Assembly: GCA_023263845.1 (NCBI GenBank)
Contig: JALQUH010000133.1
Span: forward strand, 1 to 36,247
DNA from: Candidatus Nanopelagicales bacterium
GTDB taxonomy: Bacteria > Actinomycetota > Actinomycetes > S36-B12
Direction of reading: 5' to 3'
DNA length: 36,247 nucleotides
Position numbers and translations under genes: made by a program. Of this stretch, positions 31,304 to 36,247 are shown in pieces; position 1 is the stretch's first letter; each line of letters begins with the position of its first letter. The notes under the pieces are model-generated. The model worked only from the letters and a program-made list of their open reading frames with translations, did not search any database and had not been told where the DNA came from.

Positions 31304-32737
31304 ATGCGTCGCGCGAAGATCGTGGCCACCCTGGGGCCGGCAACGTCCTCCTACGAAGCCATCTTGGAGTTGGTCAAGTCGGGCATGGACGTTGCCCGAT
31401 TGAACCTGAGTCACGGTAACTACGAGGACCACACCCGGTCCTATGAGTACATCCGCCGGGCCAGCGACGAGACGGGCCGGGGGGTCGGCATCCTCGTCGA
31501 TCTCCAGGGACCCAAGATCAGGCTCGGCACCTTCGATAGTGGGCCGGTCCTCCTCGAGGCGGGGGCCGAGTTCACCATCACGACCGACGATGTCCCCGGT
31601 GATGCACAGATCGCCTCGACGACGTACTCCGGCCTGCCCGGCGATGTGCGACCCGGCGACATGATCTTGATCGACGATGGCCGCGTGGCGCTCGAGGCCA
31701 TCTCGGTCGAGGGTCCACGTGTGCTGACCCGGGTTGTCGAGGGTGGTCGCATCTCGGACAACAAGGGCATCAACCTGCCCGGTGTGGCCGTGAGTGTCCC
31801 GGCGCTGTCCGAGAAGGACATCGATGACCTCCGCTGGGCCCTACGCACCGGTGCCGACCTTATTGCGCTGTCCTTCGTCCGCTCAGCCGATGACATCCTC
31901 GACGTGCACCGCATCATGGACGAGGAGGGTGTGCGCCTGCCGGTCCTGGCGAAAGTGGAGAAGCCACAGGCGATCGACAATCTCGACGGCATTGTTGCTG
32001 CGTTCGACGGGATCATGGTGGCCCGCGGCGACCTCGGCGTCGAACTCCCCCTTGAAATGGTGCCGCTTACGCAGAAGCGTGCCATCGAGAAGTGCCGCGC
32101 CGCCGCCAAGCCGGTGATCGTGGCTACCCAGATGCTGGATTCGATGATCACCGCGACACGACCGACACGTGCCGAGGCGAGTGACGTCGCGAACGCAGTA
32201 CTCGATGGCGCTGACGCGGTCATGCTGTCGGGGGAGACCAGCGTGGGCAAGCATCCCTCCCTCGTCGTCGAGACGATGAGCCGCATCATCGTGCACATCG
32301 AAGACCACGCCCTTGATCGTTTACCGGCTCCACAGAACGACAAGCCGGGCTCGACGGCCCGGGCACTGACCGAGGCGGCGGTCAATGTCGCGCGCGCGGT
32401 GGGCGCGGCGAGCCTGATCCCCTTCACGGAGACCGGCTCGAGCGCACGCATGATCTCGCGGTGGCGCTGCGAGACTCCGATCTTGGCGTTCACCCCAAAC
32501 CCCCGCACGCGCAGTCAACTGGCGCTGGTCTGGGGTGTCGAGACGTTCCTGGTGTCCTCGGTCATGCATACCGACGACATGGTGGTGCAGGTGGACAAGG
32601 CGCTTCTGGACATCGGGCGGGTGACGTACGGCGAGCGCGTGGTCATCGTTGCCGGGGTGCCGCCGGGTATCCCCGGGACAACCAACGGCATGCGCGTCCA
32701 TCTCATCGGCAGTGGCGGCCGCGGCGGCGGCGTCTAG
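31304..32737 (+). CDS. pyk: Pyruvate kinase
   Basis: Pyk makes pyruvate and ATP from phosphoenolpyruvate and ADP. The 477-residue protein has the family motifs in order: KIVATLGPATSS (5-16), VARLNLSHGN, LVDLQGPKIRLG, the catalytic-lysine segment LAKVEKPQAIDN, MVARGDLGVELP and VATQMLDSM. The ATG at 31304 has a GGAAGG ribosome binding site. An upstream extension of the frame covers gltD and is not coding. TACCGT at 31260-31265, overlapping the gltD stop region, is a possible -10 but weakly supported; transcription may also continue from gltD. Confidence 0.96.
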   Translation: MRRAKIVATLGPATSSYEAILELVKSGMDVARLNLSHGNYEDHTRSYEYIRRASDETGRGVGILVDLQGPKIRLGTFDSGPVLLEAGAEFTITTDDVPGDAQIASTTYSGLPGDVRPGDMILIDDGRVALEAISVEGPRVLTRVVEGGRISDNKGINLPGVAVSVPALSEKDIDDLRWALRTGADLIALSFVRSADDILDVHRIMDEEGVRLPVLAKVEKPQAIDNLDGIVAAFDGIMVARGDLGVELPLEMVPLTQKRAIEKCRAAAKPVIVATQMLDSMITATRPTRAEASDVANAVLDGADAVMLSGETSVGKHPSLVVETMSRIIVHIEDHALDRLPAPQNDKPGSTARALTEAAVNVARAVGAASLIPFTETGSSARMISRWRCETPILAFTPNPRTRSQLALVWGVETFLVSSVMHTDDMVVQVDKALLDIGRVTYGERVVIVAGVPPGIPGTTNGMRVHLIGSGGRGGGV

Positions 32738-32806
32738 TTCCGGAGACCTCCTGCAACCGAGACGCGCCGGCCAGCCGTCCATTCCACCGCGGTGCCCCAC
32801 ATCGGG

Positions 32807-32812
32807 TAGGGT
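32807..32812 (+). promoter_or_regulatory. -10 element of the pyr operon promoter (TAGGGT)
   Basis: TAGGGT matches the hexamers of the leaderless promoters in this window but lies 55 bases before the pyrR ATG. It predicts a leader of about 49 bases, just long enough to include the PyrR-binding hairpin and the ribosome binding site. Confidence 0.55.
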
Positions 32813-32834
32813 CGGCCCCGGCATCCTTTAACGA

Positions 32835-32860
32835 CCCGTCCAGTGAGGCGGGGAAGGGGG
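32835..32860 (+). promoter_or_regulatory. PyrR-binding RNA hairpin next to the pyrR ribosome binding site
   Basis: The stretch 32837-32850 matches 12 of 14 positions of the PyrR anti-antiterminator consensus ARUCCNGNGAGGYU. The two mismatches (positions 37 and 50) replace an A-U pair by C-G, keeping the stem. The predicted hairpin pairs 32835-32840 with 32847-32852 around the hexaloop CAGUGA. The purine-rich ribosome binding site AAGGGGG (32854-32860) begins one base after the stem. PyrR binding with UMP should therefore block translation, as described for Mycobacterium smegmatis. No terminator follows, which argues against attenuation. Confidence 0.8.
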
Positions 32861-32867
32861 TCGGACC

Positions 32868-33404
32868 ATGGCGCCTGCCAGCGCACGTGTGCTCGACGCG
32901 GCGGATATCGCGCGCAGTGTGAGCCGCATTTCCCACGAGATTCTCGAACGATCCCACGGCTCTGCCGATCTGGTTCTCCTCGGTATCCAAACCCGCGGCG
33001 TGCCCCTCGCCCGTCGTATCGCCCACAGCATGTCGGGGATCGAGGGCGCCACGATTCCCTGCGGCGCACTTGACATCACGATGTACCGCGACGACCTCCG
33101 ACTGCGGGGCGCCCGCTCTCTGGAGATCACCGAGTTGCCGGCCGGCGGGGTGGACGATCGCGTGGTCGTCCTCGTCGACGACGTGCTCTTTTCCGGGCGC
33201 ACGATCCGTGCGGCGCTCGACGCGATCAGCGACCTTGGCCGACCTCGTGCGGTTCAACTAGCGGTCCTGGTAGACCGCGGCCACCGCGAGTTGCCCATCC
33301 GAGCGGATTACGTTGGCAAGAACATCCCCACGTCCAGTGACCAGGCCGTTCGTGTTCGTCTCGATGAAGTCGATGGTGTCGACGAAGTGGTGGTGGAGGG
33401 GTGA
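32868..33404 (+). CDS. pyrR: Pyr operon RNA-binding regulator / uracil phosphoribosyltransferase
   Basis: PyrR binds pyr leader RNA when UMP is plentiful and also has uracil phosphoribosyltransferase activity. The 178-residue protein has the PRPP-binding motif [20 protein letters not shown] (about 100-119) and conserved basic residues for RNA contact in the [12 protein letters not shown] region. It is the first gene of the pyr operon and is preceded by its own RNA target. Its stop overlaps the pyrB GTG (GTGA). Confidence 0.96.
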   Translation: MAPASARVLDAADIARSVSRISHEILERSHGSADLVLLGIQTRGVPLARRIAHSMSGIEGATIPCGALDITMYRDDLRLRGARSLEITELPAGGVDDRVVVLVDDVLFSGRTIRAALDAISDLGRPRAVQLAVLVDRGHRELPIRADYVGKNIPTSSDQAVRVRLDEVDGVDEVVVEG

Positions 33405-34354
33405 TCCACCACCTGCTGAGCGCCGCCGACCTCGACGCAGATGAAGCGGTGGCGATTCTCGACACAGCGGGTGAACTTGCCCGCGCTACGGGACGCTCGG
33501 TCAAGAAATTGCCGACCCTGCGCGGTCGCACCGTGGTCAACCTCTTCTATGAGGACTCCACCCGGACCCGCATTTCCTTCGAGGCTGCGGCCAAGCGACT
33601 TTCGGCCGACGTCATCACCTTCAGCGCTAAGGGTTCGAGCGTGTCCAAAGGGGAGAGCCTCAAGGACACCGCGCTCACCCTTGAGGCTATGGGGGCAGAC
33701 GCCGTCATCGTCCGCCATCCGGCGTCCGGAGCCGCTCACCGGCTCGCGATGTCCGACTGGACCAAGTGTGTCGTCGTCAACGCTGGCGATGGCACGCACG
33801 AGCACCCCACCCAGGCCCTTCTCGATGCCTACACGCTGCGTCATCATCTGAACGACGGCTCCGGTGACCTTGACGGTCGCCGTGTCGTGATCGTCGGCGA
33901 CGTCCTGCACAGTCGTGTTGCACGTTCGAACGTACTGCTGCTGAAGACCCTCGGTGCCGACGTGACCGTCGTCGGCCCACCCACCCTCTTGCCGGTGGGG
34001 GTCGAGCACTGGCCGTGCGCGGTGTCCTACGACCTCGATGATGTCCTCGTCGGCGCCGATGCCGTGATGATGCTGCGTGTCCAAAACGAGCGCATGAACG
34101 CCGCATACTTCCCGAATGCACGTGAGTATTCACGCCGCTATGGACTCGACCGCCGTCGCGCCGACCTGCTCGCCGCCGACGGCATCGTCTTGCACCCAGG
34201 GCCGATGAACCGCGGCATGGAGATCACTGCCGAGGTGGCTGACGGTCCCCGTTCGGTGGTCATTGAGCAGGTGACGAACGGGGTTCACGTCCGCATGGCC
34301 GTGCTGTACCGCCTGCTCGGAGCATTACCCGAACTCGAGACGGAGGCCGGCTGA
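33401..34354 (+). CDS. pyrB: Aspartate carbamoyltransferase, catalytic subunit
   Basis: PyrB joins carbamoyl phosphate and aspartate, the committed pyrimidine step. The 317-residue protein has the carbamoyl-phosphate loop [13 protein letters not shown] (about 47-59), the HPTQALLD motif, and a C-terminal [11 protein letters not shown] segment. No regulatory PyrI gene is seen, as usual for bacteria with PyrR. The GTG at 33401 follows GGAGGG directly and overlaps pyrR by four bases; the adjacency leaves no normal ribosome binding spacing, so coupled translation is likely. The stop overlaps the pyrC ATG (TGATG). Confidence 0.96.
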   Translation: MIHHLLSAADLDADEAVAILDTAGELARATGRSVKKLPTLRGRTVVNLFYEDSTRTRISFEAAAKRLSADVITFSAKGSSVSKGESLKDTALTLEAMGADAVIVRHPASGAAHRLAMSDWTKCVVVNAGDGTHEHPTQALLDAYTLRHHLNDGSGDLDGRRVVIVGDVLHSRVARSNVLLLKTLGADVTVVGPPTLLPVGVEHWPCAVSYDLDDVLVGADAVMMLRVQNERMNAAYFPNAREYSRRYGLDRRRADLLAADGIVLHPGPMNRGMEITAEVADGPRSVVIEQVTNGVHVRMAVLYRLLGALPELETEAG

Positions 34355-35640
34355 TGACGGTGGTGGTTCGCAACGTGGCACCGTACGGCGAGGGGTCTGT
34401 AGACCTCACCTTCGCCGATGGCCGCGTCGCCGGCGTTCATGCGCCCGGAACGGCACCGGCGGGAGACCAGGAGGTTGACGCGAGTGGTCTCATCGCACTA
34501 CCGGGTCTGGTGGACCTGCATACGCATCTGCGCGAGCCCGGCCGCGAGGACGCCGAGACGATCGAGTCCGGTACCGCAGCGGCGGCCCTCGGGGGATTCA
34601 CCGCCGTTCACGCCATGGCCAATACCCAGCCGGTGGCTGACACCGCCGGCGTCGTGGAACAGGTTTGGCGTCGCGGTCAGGAGGCAGGCTACTGCGACGT
34701 CCACCCGGTCGGCGCGGTGACGGTGGGGCTGGCCGGTGAGCGACTTGCCGAACTCGGGGCGATGGCCGATTCCGCCGCGCGCGTGCGTGTTTTCAGTGAC
34801 GACGGCATCTGTGTGAGCGACGCGGTCCTTATGCGCCGAGCACTCGAGTACGTCAAGGCCTTCGACGGTGTCATCGCCCAACACGCCCAGGAGCCGCGCC
34901 TGACGGAGGGTGCGCAGATGAACGAGGGTGAGCTTTCCGGGGTCCTCGGCTTGCACGGCTGGCCGCCCGTGGCGGAGGAGGCGATCATTGCCCGCGACGT
35001 CCTACTTGCTGAGCATGTCGGCTCGCGCGTGCATATCTGCCATCTGAGTACCCGGGGCTCGGTCGACATCATCCGCTGGGCGAAGGGGCGAGGTATCGAT
35101 GTCACGGCGGAGGTGACCCCCCACCACCTGATTCTCACCGAGCAACTCGCGACGACCTATGACCCCAGGTACAAGGTCAATCCGCCGCTGCGCACCGCCG
35201 ATGATGTGGAAGCGGTCCGGGAGGGGCTGGCCGATGGCACGATCGACATCGTGGCAACCGACCACGCCCCGCACGCGCGCGAGGACAAGGATTGCGAATG
35301 GGCCGCCGGTGCATTCGGCATGCTCGGCTTGCAGACCGCGCTGAGTGTGGTGGTCGAGACGATGGTCGACACCGGACGGCTGACGTGGCGCGACGTGGCC
35401 GATCGCATGTCGATCGCGCCTGCGCGTATCGGCCGAGTACACGATCAGGGGCGTCCGCTTGAGGCGGGGGAGCCAGCCAACGTCGTCCTCATCGATCCGT
35501 CTGCGCGCTGGCACGTCGATCCCGCCGCCTTGGCCTCGCGCAGCCGCAACACGCCCTTCGAGGGGCGCGAAATGTCCGGCCGAGTTGTCGCCACGTTCCT
35601 TCACGGGCGCCCAACGGTCCTCAACGGGGCGCTCGCATGA
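34354..35640 (+). CDS. pyrC: Dihydroorotase
   Basis: PyrC cyclises carbamoyl aspartate to dihydroorotate. The 428-residue protein is a class I amidohydrolase with the metal-binding DLHTHLREPG motif (about 54-63), QHAQEPRL, HICHLSTRGS and the catalytic Asp in TDHAPHAREDK. The ATG overlaps the pyrB stop. The stop (35638-35640) overlaps an ATG at 35637 that would start the next gene, now a remnant. Confidence 0.96.
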   Translation: MTVVVRNVAPYGEGSVDLTFADGRVAGVHAPGTAPAGDQEVDASGLIALPGLVDLHTHLREPGREDAETIESGTAAAALGGFTAVHAMANTQPVADTAGVVEQVWRRGQEAGYCDVHPVGAVTVGLAGERLAELGAMADSAARVRVFSDDGICVSDAVLMRRALEYVKAFDGVIAQHAQEPRLTEGAQMNEGELSGVLGLHGWPPVAEEAIIARDVLLAEHVGSRVHICHLSTRGSVDIIRWAKGRGIDVTAEVTPHHLILTEQLATTYDPRYKVNPPLRTADDVEAVREGLADGTIDIVATDHAPHAREDKDCEWAAGAFGMLGLQTALSVVVETMVDTGRLTWRDVADRMSIAPARIGRVHDQGRPLEAGEPANVVLIDPSARWHVDPAALASRSRNTPFEGREMSGRVVATFLHGRPTVLNGALA

Positions 35641-35822
35641 GCGACGCCATAGTCCGCACGGTCTGGCCGGGCGCTTCACCGACCGAGGTGGGGTGCTGGT
35701 GGTCACGTGGAACTTAGGTGGCAGGGTGGATCACAGCGGTTTTTCGGGCTGACGTGGGCAATGCACAGGTGCCCATGATCAGCGCCATCGAGTCAGTCCC
35801 AGCCGAGGAGAGGGCAGCATGA
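35637..35822 (+). pseudogene. Remnant of the membrane protein gene normally between pyrC and carA (internal deletion plus frameshift)
   Basis: An ATG at 35637 overlaps the pyrC stop (ATGA) but its frame stops after 26 codons. A second frame (codons from about 35660) reads GLAGRFTDRGGVLVVTWNLG and then RVDHSGF, resembling the C-terminal part of the Rv1382-type membrane protein that sits between pyrC and carA in actinobacteria; I recall this match rather than having aligned it. After a T5 run (35740-35744) the reading must shift: with one T fewer it would continue as [10 protein letters not shown] and [13 protein letters not shown], ending in a TGA that overlaps the carA ATG. The N-terminal membrane helix and most of the domain are missing. 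It is either a real decayed gene or an assembly/sequencing fault. Confidence 0.65.
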
Positions 35823-36103
35823 GCGGGCGAGCAGCGACCGAACCCGCGGTCCTCATACTTGAGGATGGTCGCACCTTCCGCGGACGCTCGTTTGGTGCTC
35901 TGGGCAGCACCGTGGGCGAGGCGGTTTTCAACACGGGGATGACCGGCTATCAGGAGACCCTGACCGATCCGTCCTACCAAGGGCAGGTCGTCGTCATGAC
36001 CGCTCCGCACGTGGGCAATACCGGAATGAACGACGAGGACCCCGAGTCACGACAGATCTGGGTAGCGGGTTACGTCGTCCGCGACCCCTCACCGATCCCC
36101 TCC
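35819..36103 (+). pseudogene. carA: Carbamoyl-phosphate synthase small subunit, N-terminal fragment only
   Basis: CarA is the glutaminase subunit of carbamoyl-phosphate synthase. Residues 1-95 match its N-terminal domain: [53 protein letters not shown] and [12 protein letters not shown]. The ATG has a GAGGAGAGGG ribosome binding site at 35805-35814. Normal CarA has about 380 residues; here similarity ends at about 36103 and the frame continues with an unrelated Arg-rich tail to a TGA at 36182-36184. The glutaminase domain with its catalytic Cys-His-Glu is absent. The cause is the junction with carB described in the next entry. Confidence 0.85.
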
Positions 36104-36104
36104 C

Positions 36105-36247
36105 GTCGGCGGTCCGGTCGCGGTCAAGGAGGCTGTGCTCCCCTTCGGCCGCTTCCATGGCGTCGACACGGTCCTGGGACCTGAGATGCGGTCCACCGGT
36201 GAGGTGATGGGCATCGACCCCCACTTCGGCACTGCGTTCGCCAAGTC
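36105..36247 (+). pseudogene. carB: Carbamoyl-phosphate synthase large subunit, 3' fragment joined to carA (runs past window end)
   Basis: In the frame of base 36105, which is not the carA frame, the translation reads [20 protein letters not shown], then [18 protein letters not shown] and FGTAFAKS. This is the conserved segment near residue 900 of CarB (about 1100 residues), just before its allosteric domain. No start codon or ribosome binding site precedes it. About 285 codons of carA and about 890 codons of carB, roughly 3.5 kb, are therefore missing between 36103 and 36113. The coding continues beyond the window. Confidence 0.85.

Noticed and set aside
29857-31329. 490-codon minus-strand open frame opposite gltD
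   Set aside because: It mirrors gltD codon structure and has no domain, promoter or ribosome binding site.
32738-32806. Intrinsic terminator after pyk
   Set aside because: Only short, poorly looped complementarities were seen and no T run.
35459-35752. 97-codon open frame as an independent gene after pyrC
   Set aside because: Its first 60 codons are a shadow of pyrC; only the end encodes the remnant of the following gene.
36104-36184. Arg-rich tail of the 121-residue carA frame as genuine protein sequence
   Set aside because: The same bases encode conserved CarB sequence in another frame, so the tail is a frameshift product.

Overview
The window is a dense, high-GC chromosomal segment from a bacterium of the class Actinomycetia. 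The evidence is the combination of PriA in the HisA position, the trp-region membrane protein family next to an HGxxPAAW protein, a DUF2752 protein, the order pyrR-pyrB-pyrC-carA, strong G/C preference at third codon positions, many GTG starts and leaderless promoters. I cannot place it to genus. No tRNA, rRNA, CRISPR array, prophage or insertion sequence was seen, and no gap between genes exceeds 300 bases.

Layout. 1-370: end of an aldehyde-dehydrogenase-like gene. 434-6172: lspA, an RluD-type pseudouridine synthase, dnaE and a membrane protein. 6163-7317 (minus strand): a LON-domain protein followed by a YbaK-type deacylase. 7361-11518: hisD-hisC-hisB, a 53-residue membrane protein, hisH and a basic membrane protein. 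11663-19765: priA-hisF-hisI-trpE, the trp-associated membrane protein, the HGxxPAAW protein, a two-component pair and a secreted protein that looks like a cysteine peptidase. 19838-25143: DUF2752, trpC-trpB-trpA, a membrane-anchored DsbA-like protein and lgt. 25296-32737: gltB-gltD and pyk. 32868-36247: pyrR-pyrB-pyrC, then a damaged stretch in which the next gene has lost its middle and carA runs directly into the 3' part of carB.

How the genes work together. Most of the window is amino-acid and pyrimidine biosynthesis. PriA probably serves both histidine and tryptophan synthesis. Glutamate synthase supplies glutamate and recycles glutamine nitrogen that HisH and carbamoyl-phosphate synthase draw on. 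Lgt and LspA are consecutive lipoprotein maturation steps. Adjacent genes mostly overlap by 1-11 bases (ATGA, GTGA, TGATG, TAATG), so translation is probably coupled over long runs.

The most notable observations are: (1) a carA-carB chimeric junction beside a deleted and frameshifted gene, which is either an assembly error or a real deletion; (2) a PyrR-binding RNA hairpin abutting the pyrR ribosome binding site; (3) six genes that share an identical leaderless promoter layout, a TANNNT hexamer, exactly six bases, then the start codon; (4) a two-component system and a secreted putative peptidase inserted in the his-trp run.
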